DNA from: Pleionea mediterranea
GTDB taxonomy: Bacteria > Pseudomonadota > Gammaproteobacteria > Enterobacterales > Kangiellaceae
Assembly: GCF_003148745.1 (NCBI RefSeq)
Contig: NZ_QGGU01000014.1
Location: forward strand, 1-64,000
DNA length: 64,000 nucleotides
Direction: 5' to 3'
The notes under the pieces are model-generated. The model was not told the origin of the DNA. It searched no databases and was given only the letters and a program-made list of their open reading frames with translations. Shown piece after piece: positions 7,399-15,779 of the stretch (position 1 is the first letter of the stretch; the number at the start of each line of letters is the position of its first letter). Position numbers and translations under genes: made by a program.

Positions 7399-7421
7399 TT
7401 GAGTAAGGGCACCCAGGGTGC
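7399..7421 (-). terminator. Hairpin between EF-hand and BON genes
   Basis: AAGGGCACCC and GGGTGCCCTT form a perfect 10-bp inverted repeat, followed on the minus strand by actcaattttt. It lies just after the EF-hand stop and probably reduces read-through, giving the first gene of the operon a higher expression level. Confidence 0.6.
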
Positions 7422-7438
7422 CCTTTGCGCTCGAACGA

Positions 7439-7696
7439 TTATTTGATTTCTTTAACGAACTGAGCGTATTCTTCTTTGCTGATTTTTTTGTTGTTGTCTT
7501 TGTCAAACTCTGCAAACATTGCCTGAAGTTGTGGCAATACTTGAGCTTCTTGTGCAGAGATAGAGCCATCGACATTCTTGTCAATTGTTTTAAAGCTTGG
7601 CGCTTTAGATTTTGCGTTCTTGCCAGAAGCCAGATCACCAGCATTGGCTACAACAGAAACAGATAGAAATAAGCTTGTCAGTAGTAATGTTTTCAT
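7439..7696 (-). CDS. Small exported EF-hand calcium-binding protein
   Basis: An 85-residue protein with a signal peptide (MKTLLLTSLFLSVSVVANA) and two EF-hand loops: DKNVDGSISAQE (canonical, with Asp 1, Asn 3, Asp 5, Gly 6 and Glu 12) and DKDNNKKISKEE (Gly 6 replaced by Lys). The loops are joined by a helix PQLQAMFAEF. It is probably a small periplasmic calcium sensor or buffer. The ribosome site AGGAG precedes the ATG. It heads the minus-strand operon that faces the GlrK operon, and a sigma-54-like promoter lies 55 bp upstream. Confidence 0.85.
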   Translation of the reverse strand: MKTLLLTSLFLSVSVVANAGDLASGKNAKSKAPSFKTIDKNVDGSISAQEAQVLPQLQAMFAEFDKDNNKKISKEEYAQFVKEIK

Positions 7697-7750
7697 GGAT
7701 TTCTCCTATTCATTTATTTAAGTGAACTTAACAATGGTTCACCTTGGTTA

Positions 7751-7768
7751 TTACAGATACCGTGCCAA
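7751..7768 (-). promoter_or_regulatory. Sigma-54-like promoter for the EF-hand operon
   Basis: Read on the minus strand: TTGGCACG, four bases, CTGTAA. The -24 element TGGCACG is perfect; the -12 element has GT for the consensus GC, ten bases after the GG. The neighbouring GlrR is a sigma-54 activator, which makes the match more meaningful. The first base transcribed would be about 45 bp before the ATG. Confidence 0.5.
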
Positions 7769-7872
7769 CTTTGAAAAATATTTAATTATCAATAAGTTAA
7801 GTTTGTTTTACTGGTGAGTTAGAAAAATTATTTAGAAAAAAGCCAGAAAACTGGGATGGGGTTACTGTTTTC

Positions 7873-7953
7873 GTTGCAAAAAGGCAACTAGAATGGCTGC
7901 AATTATTAAAACCCTATGTAAATCAATCATCTAAGGTGTTGCCAAATAGCAAC
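7873..7953. promoter_or_regulatory. Two GTTGC-N6-GCAAC dyads, likely activator sites
   Basis: GTTGC-aaaaag-GCAAC (7873-7888) and GTTGC-caaata-GCAAC (7938-7953) have identical arms and spacing, 65 bp apart start to start. They lie 40-120 bp before the glrK-like start and about 120-200 bp upstream of the divergent sigma-54-like promoter, the usual distance for enhancer sites. E. coli GlrR sites have another sequence, so the assignment to this GlrR is inference. Confidence 0.55.
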
Positions 7954-7992
7954 CGGCAATCCAATTCAGCATCGGGTTAACCGTGAGGGCGT

Positions 7993-9750
7993 ATGAGTAA
8001 AGGGAAGATTGGTCGATTATCCATTTTGCAACGTTGGGCAATTTCGTTGGTGTTGTCGCTGTTACCGTTTACTGCAACCGTTGCTTATGCCATCTGGACC
8101 ATCGACAGTCAGAGCCGCAGTCAGTATCGCAGTACTCAGGAAGTATTGGCGTTAAAGCAGGCCAGTTATCAGCTATCGGAGCAGCTTAACGGTCTGGAGC
8201 GAACCGCACGGCAATACGTGGTGTTAAAAGACGAGAAAATACTGCAACTGTTAAATACCCGATTGACCGCGTTTGTTGAAACGCAGAATCGCTTGTTAGC
8301 CAACCCGCTGATTGAGCCCAAGGTTAAAGTGAGCATGACGCAGCTATTAACCTATTTAAACCAGCAGCTTCGGGCAATGACAGAGAATAGTCATTCGGCA
8401 TTGTCGGAAAACAGCAATAACAACCAGCAAGTAAAAACTAACGGCAAGAATGGCGAGCCATCAAACAGTAAGCAAAATAATAAAAACAAGTCCGCCTCTG
8501 AAACAGAAAATAAGACAAATGAAAAAGCGATAGCCGACTCAAAGCTATCGACGCATAAATCTTTTATTGAAAACAAAGACAGGTCAGGAAACAAAGACCC
8601 GGTGTCTGGAAATAATGATCGGGTTTCTGGAAACAAGGGCTCTGCCAGTAACACGGAATCTCAAAGGTCGAATGTTTCAGAATCCGCTAATACAAAAACT
8701 TCGTTAAATGAGCAAACAAAACAGACGCCATCGGTCGAAGCGCTTTTTAAAGATTATTTCAAAAAGCTGGCGGTGATTGATGTGCTGGTTCAAGACACCA
8801 TTACCAATCACCTTCAACAAACCGAGCGACATCTTAAAGATGCGGAGCAACTGATTTTATTGTTAGGCGGGCTGATTATTCCACTTTCAATTCTGTTGTT
8901 TATGATCAGTTCCCGCACCATTATCCGGCCGATTCATGCGCTAAGTAATGCGATTAATCAACTGGGACGAGGCCGCTGGCAGCAAAGCATTAATATTGAA
9001 GGCCCCATTGATTTGATGGTACTGGGGCAGCGGCTGGAGTGGATGCGCCGAAAACTGAACAGTACCGATCGGCAAAAGCAGTTGTTTTTGCAACACGTTA
9101 CGCACGAATTAAAAACGCCCCTGTCAGCCATTATTGAAGCCGCATCGTTATTATCCGATGGTGTCCCAGGCGAGATAAATGAGCGACAGTCAAAAGTATT
9201 GTCCATTTTGATGAACAATACCGAGACCTTGAACACCCTTATCCAGCAGCTGCTCAATTACAATGCTGTGGTTACCAAACATCCGGTTCAGTTTACAGAA
9301 ACCAATATTAATCAGTTAACCGATAAGGTGGTAAGCCAATTATCTTTTGAACGTAAAACGGTTACCTGGAACTTGCCTTCGGAGCAAACGACGGTGTTAA
9401 CCGATCAGCAAAGAATAGAAATGGTACTGAAAAACTTATTGTCCAATGCGGTTTATTATTCCGGGAATGACGTCACCATTGATATTAAAGTGGAAATTAA
9501 TGCGTCGTCCTGGTGTCTTATTGTTGAAGACAATGGGTTTGGCATTGAAGAGGATGAAGTAAAACAAATATTTGAACCTTTCTTTCAGGGCCGTTCAAAA
9601 AGAACGGGGCCGATTAAAGGTACCGGTATTGGCCTTGCCATTGTGAAAGAATGTGTAAACTCGTTGCACGGAAAAATTAGCGTTGACTCTAAACCCGGTC
9701 AAGGCACTCGATTTGAATTAACTTTTCCTGAAAAAGGAAGCTATATATGA
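7993..9750 (+). CDS. glrK: Sensor histidine kinase, GlrK/QseE type
   Basis: A 585-residue membrane histidine kinase: TM1 (about residues 15-35), periplasmic region, TM2 (about 288-306), HAMP (ISSRTIIRPIHALS), dimerisation domain with phospho-accepting His371 in HVTHELKTPL, and a HATPase domain with N box LSNAVYYSG, EDNGFGI and GTGIGLAI. The gene order kinase-lipoprotein-sigma54 activator matches E. coli glrK-qseG-glrR. Odd feature: residues about 133-247 are a Ser/Asn/Lys-rich low-complexity insertion with short repeats (SGNKDPVSGNNDRVSGNK) inside the periplasmic domain, making it over 100 residues longer than E. coli GlrK. The stop overlaps the next start (ATGA). Confidence 0.88.
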   Translation: MSKGKIGRLSILQRWAISLVLSLLPFTATVAYAIWTIDSQSRSQYRSTQEVLALKQASYQLSEQLNGLERTARQYVVLKDEKILQLLNTRLTAFVETQNRLLANPLIEPKVKVSMTQLLTYLNQQLRAMTENSHSALSENSNNNQQVKTNGKNGEPSNSKQNNKNKSASETENKTNEKAIADSKLSTHKSFIENKDRSGNKDPVSGNNDRVSGNKGSASNTESQRSNVSESANTKTSLNEQTKQTPSVEALFKDYFKKLAVIDVLVQDTITNHLQQTERHLKDAEQLILLLGGLIIPLSILLFMISSRTIIRPIHALSNAINQLGRGRWQQSINIEGPIDLMVLGQRLEWMRRKLNSTDRQKQLFLQHVTHELKTPLSAIIEAASLLSDGVPGEINERQSKVLSILMNNTETLNTLIQQLLNYNAVVTKHPVQFTETNINQLTDKVVSQLSFERKTVTWNLPSEQTTVLTDQQRIEMVLKNLLSNAVYYSGNDVTIDIKVEINASSWCLIVEDNGFGIEEDEVKQIFEPFFQGRSKRTGPIKGTGIGLAIVKECVNSLHGKISVDSKPGQGTRFELTFPEKGSYI

Positions 9751-10226
9751 ATGCGATAAAAATAATGCTAATACTGAGTATTCTGGTATTAACCGCCTGT
9801 CAGTCACAGCGAAACAACAGTGGTAATCACTTTGCAACGCCGTTAATGCAAAGCGAACAATCACTGCCAGAACTCTCCGAGGTCTTGTTGTATCGCAGTC
9901 AGATATGTCAGAGCGATGCTGATAAACAGGAACAATGGTTGCAACAATATCGAACCATTGAAAAGCGCTGGGCCGAACTGGAACGACTTATTATTGCCAG
10001 TTGTCGGCCGGATATGACGCCAGGCATATTAAAAAATCAACTGGTTAAATTAAAAAAGCAGGATAAATGGCCGAGCGATTATAAAGCTTTGTTTGCACTG
10101 ATGAGTGCGCAGCTTAATGCATTAAACAACAGTGTTGAGCAAAAGCAGCAAACCATCGATCAACTCAATAAAACCATTGAAGCACTAACCCGAATTGAAC
10201 AGGACCTTGAGTCCCGAGAACGATAA
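9747..10226 (+). CDS. QseG-like outer-membrane lipoprotein
   Basis: A 159-residue lipoprotein with lipobox LVLTAC (Cys18). The rest is helical with two further cysteines (QICQ, ASCRP) and a C-terminal coiled coil (LNALNNSVEQKQQTIDQLNKTIEALTR is one continuous heptad-like run). In enterobacteria QseG interacts with the kinase and controls its activity from the outer membrane. Position between glrK and glrR and the lipobox/coiled-coil layout support the same role; sequence similarity is weak by eye. ATGA overlap with the kinase gene implies translational coupling. Confidence 0.75.
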   Translation: MNAIKIMLILSILVLTACQSQRNNSGNHFATPLMQSEQSLPELSEVLLYRSQICQSDADKQEQWLQQYRTIEKRWAELERLIIASCRPDMTPGILKNQLVKLKKQDKWPSDYKALFALMSAQLNALNNSVEQKQQTIDQLNKTIEALTRIEQDLESRER

Positions 10227-10241
10227 AGCCCCGTTAGGAAA

Positions 10242-11678
10242 ATGAATATGTCGCAATCCGATACAGTCGATCCATTATCCAGTCAGATAACTAAGAAAGC
10301 ATCGAAGACTTCATCGTCTCAAAATGGCACGTCAGGAAAATCGGTGCTGGTAGTGGATGATGACAGAGGCTTATTGCAATTAATTGAAATGCGCTTGCAG
10401 GCCGAAGGTTATCAGGTGCACTGCGCCGAGTCGGGCGAACAGGCTCTGGATATGTTGGAGCAAATTTCGCCGGCTGCGGTTATCAGCGATTTAAAAATGG
10501 ATGGTATGGATGGCCTGGCCTTACTGGAAAAAATTCATCAGGTTCGCCCGGTGTTACCGGTTATTATTTTAACCGCGCACGGTTCTATTCCCGATGCCGT
10601 TTTAGCCGCACAAAAAGGAGTGTTTGCGTTTCTCACCAAACCCATTAATAAGCAGGAGTTGTTTTCCAGTCTTGAGCAGGCTTGCAAAATTAATGGTAAC
10701 GAGCAGGAGGAGCAATCAACCTGGTGCGATTCGATAATTACCCGAAGCGCGAAAATGTTTGAGTTAATGGAACAGGCGCAATTGGTCGCAAACAGTGATG
10801 TTAGTGTGCTGGTGCTGGGTGAAAGTGGCACCGGTAAAGAACTTGTCGCCGAAGCCATCCACAACAGTAGCCCTCGCTGCGAAGGTCCATTTGTGCCCAT
10901 TAACTGCGGTGCAATTCCGGCGGAATTATTGGAGTCGGAATTGTTCGGTTATCGCAAAGGTGCATTTACCGGAGCGACAAAAGATTACGATGGTTTATTT
11001 GTGCAGTCGAACGGCGGCACGTTATTTCTGGATGAAATTGGCGATATGCCGATGTCGCTGCAAGTAAAATTATTACGAGTGTTGCAGGAAGAAAAAGTCA
11101 GGCCTCTGGGCAGTGGTCAACAAATTAGTGTTAATCTTCGCGTTATCGCAGCGACCCATCAAAAACTTGAGCAATCGATTGCCGACGGAAAGTTTCGGGA
11201 AGATCTCTATTATCGATTAAATGTAGTGAGTTTACAGTTACCACCTTTAAGTGAACGAAAAGAAGACATTCCTTTATTGATTAACCACTTCTTAAAAAAT
11301 ATTGCCAATAAAACAGACAAGCCGTTAAAAAAATTCGCAACGGAAGCTATGAAACTCGCCATGCAATATCACTGGCCGGGCAATATTCGGCAACTGCAAA
11401 ATTTGGTGGAAAAAACGGTTGCGCTTTGCCCCGGTCAGGTGATTTCAGAAACGCTGGTTGCCAATAGTTTGCCGACACAATCGCAACAAGTGTCGCCGTT
11501 AACGGAAGCCAAACAACACTTCGAAAAAGACTACGTGAAACACCTGTTAAAACTTACCGATGGCAATATCCCGGAAGCTGCCGAAATTGCCGGAAGAAAT
11601 CGCTCCGACTTTTATAAAATAGTTAAACGACATGGTATTGATGTCGATCGGTATAAGTTTTCATCGGATGAAAGTTGA
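10242..11678 (+). CDS. glrR: Sigma-54-dependent response regulator GlrR
   Basis: A 478-residue NtrC-class regulator. A Ser/Thr-rich lead of about 30 residues precedes the REC domain, with phospho-acceptor Asp in AVISDLKMDGMDG and Lys in FLTKPI. The AAA+ domain has Walker A GESGTGKE, the sigma-54 contact loop GAFTGA and Walker B TLFLDEIGD. A Fis-type helix-turn-helix follows (NIPEAAEIAGRNRSDFYKIV). In E. coli GlrR activates glmY and rpoE from sigma-54 promoters. Here the nearest candidate target is the divergent EF-hand operon. E. coli has glnB next in the locus; this genome has an SDR gene instead. Confidence 0.9.
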   Translation: MNMSQSDTVDPLSSQITKKASKTSSSQNGTSGKSVLVVDDDRGLLQLIEMRLQAEGYQVHCAESGEQALDMLEQISPAAVISDLKMDGMDGLALLEKIHQVRPVLPVIILTAHGSIPDAVLAAQKGVFAFLTKPINKQELFSSLEQACKINGNEQEEQSTWCDSIITRSAKMFELMEQAQLVANSDVSVLVLGESGTGKELVAEAIHNSSPRCEGPFVPINCGAIPAELLESELFGYRKGAFTGATKDYDGLFVQSNGGTLFLDEIGDMPMSLQVKLLRVLQEEKVRPLGSGQQISVNLRVIAATHQKLEQSIADGKFREDLYYRLNVVSLQLPPLSERKEDIPLLINHFLKNIANKTDKPLKKFATEAMKLAMQYHWPGNIRQLQNLVEKTVALCPGQVISETLVANSLPTQSQQVSPLTEAKQHFEKDYVKHLLKLTDGNIPEAAEIAGRNRSDFYKIVKRHGIDVDRYKFSSDES

Positions 11679-11753
11679 CAGCTTGTGTCATTAAATGTTG
11701 CGATGATAATAACGCTAGGTACAAAAAGTATTTAAATCTAACAGGAGTAACAT

Positions 11754-12428
11754 ATGTCAAAAGTTATGTTAATTACCGGTGCATCCAGTGGTATTGGAGA
11801 GGCGACCGCTCGAAAAGCGGCGGAGCAAAACTATAAGCTGATTTTGACTGCTCGGCGTGAAAAGGTACTGCAGCAAATGGTTTCTGAGTTTGGGGATGAC
11901 AATGCGATTGCTATAGCCGCAGATGTTACCGATTTTGAAGCGTTAAAAAAGGTTGTGGAGTCAGGGGTTAATAAGTTTGGTCGCCTTGATGTTGCATTTG
12001 CCAATGCTGGTGCGGGCGTATCACAACCCGGTACAGAGCAAGGCGATGTCAAAGAGTGGGATGACATGATTAACTTAAATATAAACGCTCTGTTATACAC
12101 TGCTAAATTAACCTTGCCGTATTTACGCAACAGCACCGGTCATTTTATGATGATGGGATCGGCTGCCGGACGCAACACCATAAAAGGTTCCATTTATGGG
12201 GCAACCAAGTGGTTTGTACACGGATTTGCCAATAATTTAGCGGAAGAAATGAAAGAATGGAATGGACGCTGCACCACGATTGCTCCAGGTATGGTTAACA
12301 CACCTTTTTTCGATGAGCCTAAGACCGATAAGCTTGATCCTGATGATGTTGCTGAAGCGGTGCTCTATGCTGCGAGTGCAAATCCGCGAAATACTGTAAG
12401 AGAAATTTATTTAATGCCATCTTATTAA
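11754..12428 (+). CDS. Short-chain dehydrogenase/reductase
   Basis: A 224-residue classical SDR: cofactor motif TGASSGIG near the N-terminus, acidic/basic residues after beta-2 (TARREK, favouring NADPH), NAG motif FANAGAG, catalytic Ser in MGSAAG and YGATK (Tyr and Lys present). The substrate region PFFDEPKTDKLDP is short. It resembles the YdfG/DltE-type oxidoreductases acting on 3-hydroxy acids or unspecified alcohols, but substrate cannot be assigned. AGGAG precedes the ATG. It stands alone after glrR, 75 bp downstream. Confidence 0.85.
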   Translation: MSKVMLITGASSGIGEATARKAAEQNYKLILTARREKVLQQMVSEFGDDNAIAIAADVTDFEALKKVVESGVNKFGRLDVAFANAGAGVSQPGTEQGDVKEWDDMINLNINALLYTAKLTLPYLRNSTGHFMMMGSAAGRNTIKGSIYGATKWFVHGFANNLAEEMKEWNGRCTTIAPGMVNTPFFDEPKTDKLDPDDVAEAVLYAASANPRNTVREIYLMPSY

Positions 12429-12560
12429 AATACTTTTTACGATGGGTTGGTAGCGGTGTAAAAAATATTTATTAGCAAAGTCATTATTAGCAAAGTATTA
12501 ATTATTAAAGTATTAAAGCCTATTGGCTGATTAACTGATGTAAGCTGAGTTTGAAAATAA

Positions 12561-12595
12561 AAAGCCAGAGCTTCAATATTAGAAGCTCTGGCTTT
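12561..12595. terminator. Bidirectional terminator between convergent genes
   Basis: AAAGCCAGAGCTTC and GAAGCTCTGGCTTT form a perfect 14-bp stem with a 7-base loop, A-rich before and with T residues at the ends. It serves the SDR gene (+) and the OB-fold gene (-). Confidence 0.88.
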
Positions 12596-12651
12596 AACCG
12601 CAATTAAGCAACTGTTGTTGTGGTTAAATTTATATTCCCGCGCTTGATTAT

Positions 12652-13338
12652 TTATCGCATGGAGCTGGATTTACCGACATCTTGAACCAGCGTTATTATT
12701 CTATCGGCGACAATTTCTTTCTCTTCAAACACATCGTAATCCATTTCGCCGGAAACTTTAACCACATCGCCAGTATCGAGGCGCTGGAAGCCTTTGTTGT
12801 CCAGCGGGTTGTAACTCAGTTTGCGGGTATCTACGGTGATATCGGACTTACCCATGTCAACGGTAAATTCACGGCCGTTCACTTCGGTTATTTCACCGGT
12901 CACTTCGATATCTGGCGCTACGCTGGTCGGGTATACCAGATTAAAGTTGAGTGACTCTTCATCGGCTGCGCTGGCGTAAAAGTAAGTGTTGAGTCCTTCT
13001 ACGTAAACGCTATCGGCTTCAATGGTTTTGGCTTCATATAACCCATCATCGACAATGCCGTTAACGGTTACATAATCGCCAACCAAAATAGTTTTACCTT
13101 CTTTAAACCAATCCCAGTCATCCATTTCGACTCGAATTTTTCCATCACCATAGTCGAGTAAAAATGTATTGGGCGTGGTTGATGTCACTTTACCATTTAT
13201 GGTGATCCAGCTGTCATCGGGGCGTATTTCTGGATCGGCTGCTATGGCACTGACTGCAAAACTGCCAGCAATAGCTGCGGTTAATATTTTGAATGTAGAT
13301 GTAGGGTTAAAGTGTTTTTTATATCGTTGCATTGTCAT
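12652..13338 (-). CDS. Exported protein with two OB-fold-like domains
   Basis: A 228-residue exported protein (signal sequence TFKILTAAIAGSFAVSAIAA). Two similar modules follow at about residues 45-110 and 140-215: each has a WITINGKVTS- or IEVTGEITEV-type strand, then VGDYVTVNGIVDD or TGDVVKVSGEMDY, then an EAKTIEADSV or EKEIVADRI end. That pattern is the bacterial OB fold (BOF, YgiW/YdeI-like) family, linked to envelope stress tolerance and cation resistance. The internal duplication suggests domain doubling. AAGGAG precedes the ATG. Confidence 0.72.
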   Translation of the reverse strand: MTMQRYKKHFNPTSTFKILTAAIAGSFAVSAIAADPEIRPDDSWITINGKVTSTTPNTFLLDYGDGKIRVEMDDWDWFKEGKTILVGDYVTVNGIVDDGLYEAKTIEADSVYVEGLNTYFYASAADEESLNFNLVYPTSVAPDIEVTGEITEVNGREFTVDMGKSDITVDTRKLSYNPLDNKGFQRLDTGDVVKVSGEMDYDVFEEKEIVADRIITLVQDVGKSSSMR

Positions 13339-13815
13339 GGTTCACTCCTTCTCATTGTTAACGAAAATATGAACTGTGACCGACAAACAAAGTAATAAAA
13401 CACATTGACTTACTTTGGTCGTGAATACAAACCTTTTACAAGTAATATTTAAAAGATTGTATTCATCGCATAACCCTTTAGTGACAGGCTTAATCAATGG
13501 TTTTAAAATCATGTTCAAACCAGAGTAGTGCTAACTTAAGGGTTTTGCTAATCAGCTGAATGTGTCAGCTGTTCACTCTGAACTCTCTGTTCACTGAGAG
13601 CTCTCTATCTGAGTCAGAGCAATCAAAATGCCAATGTAGAAACCTGCTGTAAGTGGCTAAGCCAGGTAAGTGAATATGAATGGCTTTAATCTGTTTTGGT
13701 GCAAATCCACAGAATAAACCGTTGATTTAAACCGCTTGTTTTATTGTCACATTTGCAGTTTAAAGCAGTGATTAATGCATCTGCCGATTAGTTTGATGGT
13801 GTAGTATTCGCACAA
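13339..13815. other. Non-coding interval with an inverted repeat
   Basis: No gene is supported. GAATACAA...CCTTTT (13423-13436) pairs with AAAAG.TTGTATTC (13451-13464) with one mismatch. It may be an operator or old terminator. Around 13560-13620 there are imperfect repeats of GTTCACTCTGAACTCTCT type. Confidence 0.5.
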
Positions 13816-14043
13816 TTATTTTTTAACCCAGCAATCGTTATCATTTTTTTCGTAGCTTTGTTTTACCGCCGACCAGGCAACTTTATGCGCCACGGTTTCG
13901 CGGCTGTCATCGCCTTTGCGATCATCCTTATCTTTATATTCATCCCAGGCGCTGTTAAAGGCTTCTTTATAAATTTCCTGCGCGTGTTTCGGCAGGTTGT
14001 CACTAACGGAGTCAGGCAATTCGCTGAGTGATTGATAAGGCAT
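13816..14043 (-). CDS. chaB: ChaB family protein
   Basis: A 75-residue protein matching ChaB: PDSVSDNLPKHAQEIYKEAFNSAWDEY, then a Lys/Asp-rich turn and ETVAHKVAWSAVKQSYEK. E. coli ChaB is a small cytoplasmic protein adjacent to the ChaA cation antiporter, and its biochemical role is unclear. Here there is no chaA; it follows an isochorismatase and a carbamate kinase gene. AGGAGG precedes the ATG at good spacing. Confidence 0.9.
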   Translation of the reverse strand: MPYQSLSELPDSVSDNLPKHAQEIYKEAFNSAWDEYKDKDDRKGDDSRETVAHKVAWSAVKQSYEKNDNDCWVKK

Positions 14044-14061
14044 ATAAAATATCCTCCTGAT

Positions 14062-14694
14062 TTATTTGTCCGGTGGATTGTCTGTGTGCTCGGCCAATAC
14101 TTCATTGGTGGTTAATACTTTGGCGTAGCGACCTTTAGTGGTCAGAATGGTGGCTCTATGAAGTTCTGGCGAAATTGCGGCGGTTGCATCGGACACCAGC
14201 GTTACTGAATAACCCAGGTCGCTCGCACCACGTACTGCACTGCTGACGCACTCATTGGTATAAACGCCTGCGACCACTAAATCGCTAATACCGAGGTTTT
14301 GCAGAACATAATGAATATTGGAAGCCGCAAAAATACCACTGGCGGTTTTATTGATAATGATTTCATCATTGATTGGTGCAACATCAGGTAGAAAGCTTGC
14401 CAGTTTTGAGCCTGGCGCAGCGTGCAAACCAAGCCGTTTATGTTCCGGGCTTCTGTCCCGGCCATCGTCGGTGAGTGATTGTATGCGCGCGTGGATAACT
14501 TCCCAGCCTTTTTGCCGGTAAAACTGTTGCATTTTTTTTACATTAGGAATAACGGTTTTCCAGACCCGATCTAGGTAATACTCGATGGCGTCTTCCGAGA
14601 TACCGGATTTTCGATGATTTTCAAAAATACCGTATCCTTCAATAGCACCAAGGTACTGAAGATCGATACTCAGCAGGGCGGATTTTTTATTCAT
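14062..14694 (-). CDS. Isochorismatase-family cysteine hydrolase
   Basis: About 210 residues with the isochorismatase fold: catalytic Asp in SALLSIDLQ, Lys in IINKTASGIF and nucleophile Cys in VYTNECVSSAVR, the triad of amidohydrolases such as nicotinamidase, ureidoacrylate hydrolase and N-carbamoylsarcosine amidase. The frame reaches a TTG at 14736, but the family starts right before the first strand, so ATG 14694 is preferred. It lies directly after a carbamate kinase gene, so a carbamoylated substrate that releases carbamate is a reasonable guess (inference). Confidence 0.82.
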   Translation of the reverse strand: MNKKSALLSIDLQYLGAIEGYGIFENHRKSGISEDAIEYYLDRVWKTVIPNVKKMQQFYRQKGWEVIHARIQSLTDDGRDRSPEHKRLGLHAAPGSKLASFLPDVAPINDEIIINKTASGIFAASNIHYVLQNLGISDLVVAGVYTNECVSSAVRGASDLGYSVTLVSDATAAISPELHRATILTTKGRYAKVLTTNEVLAEHTDNPPDK

Positions 14695-14772
14695 AACCTG
14701 TATGTTTTTAATCTCCAGAGATATTGTGTCGGTCAATTATTATTTTTTATCGAGCATTGATGAATTAAGTTA

Positions 14773-15699
14773 TCAACAAACAATTTTTGTGCCAGCATTA
14801 AAATTCATCATTTTATCCAGTTCATCCAACGAGCCAATTACAGCAGGTTGCTGGCGTTGTTTAACAAACCGGATTGCAGCAGCTATTTTGGGTGCCATGG
14901 TGCCAGACTCAAATTGCATGGCTTGTAACTGTTTAATGGTAATGTTTTTTATTTTTTCTGATGTTTCACTTTGCCAGTTACGATAAACGCCATCGGTTTT
15001 GGTGGCAATGATAAAACGATCCACCTTCAGTTTAATGGCCAGTAGCGCACTGGTTTTATCTTTATCGATAACCGCCTCTACGCCAATAAGGCCATTGTCG
15101 CTACGGCTGACGGGAATACCGCCACCGCCGGAACAAATAACCACGGTATCATTTAGCAGTAAGGTTTCTATCGCCGGTGATTGCAATATATCTTCTGGCT
15201 CTGGCGAGGGTACAACTCGTTGCCATTCATTATCTTTCGATTTAAACGACCAGTTGTTTTTATCTTCTAACGACTGTTTTTGCTCAAACTGATAACTGGG
15301 ACCAACAGGCTTGTCCGGTTCAGAAAAAGCCTTGTCGTTAGCATCGACCTGCACCATGGTTAACAATGACGCCGTACGCCGGTTTTCAGGTAATTGATTG
15401 ATCAACTCCTGCTCAATTAAATAACCGATCATGCCTTCGGTTTCTGCGTTTAATACATCCAGTGGAAAGGGCGCTTTAGTAGATTGGTTAGATTGATCGG
15501 ATGATTGATTAGCAAGACTTTGTTGTGCCAATAGGCCCACTTGAGGGCCATTACCGTGGGTAATAATTAATTCATGCTGCTGTGCAATCTTTGCCAAAGG
15601 CGCCACGGCCTGTTTGACACGCTTACGTTGATTTTGCGCGGTAATAGGTTCATTTTTTAAACTGAGAGCATTGCCGCCAAGCGCGACCAGCACCCGCAT
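14773..15699 (-). CDS. arcC: Carbamate kinase
   Basis: A 308-residue amino acid kinase-fold enzyme that interconverts carbamoyl phosphate + ADP and carbamate + ATP. Family signatures are clear: RVLVALGGNAL at the start, IITHGNGPQVG, GMIGYLIEQEL, VICSGGGGIPV, VEAVIDKDKTSALLA and SGTMAPKIAAAIRFV. Length is typical. AAGGAGG precedes the ATG. No arginine deiminase or ornithine carbamoyltransferase gene is nearby, so it is probably not a classical arc operon. It is followed by an isochorismatase-type hydrolase and ChaB on the same strand. Confidence 0.93.
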   Translation of the reverse strand: MRVLVALGGNALSLKNEPITAQNQRKRVKQAVAPLAKIAQQHELIITHGNGPQVGLLAQQSLANQSSDQSNQSTKAPFPLDVLNAETEGMIGYLIEQELINQLPENRRTASLLTMVQVDANDKAFSEPDKPVGPSYQFEQKQSLEDKNNWSFKSKDNEWQRVVPSPEPEDILQSPAIETLLLNDTVVICSGGGGIPVSRSDNGLIGVEAVIDKDKTSALLAIKLKVDRFIIATKTDGVYRNWQSETSEKIKNITIKQLQAMQFESGTMAPKIAAAIRFVKQRQQPAVIGSLDELDKMMNFNAGTKIVC

Positions 15700-15779
15700 A
15701 ATTACCTCCTTATTGAATGTTAAGGATAGAAAAGTTTATTGAAAATTGCGAATGATGATTAAGACTTTACATTTGTGTC

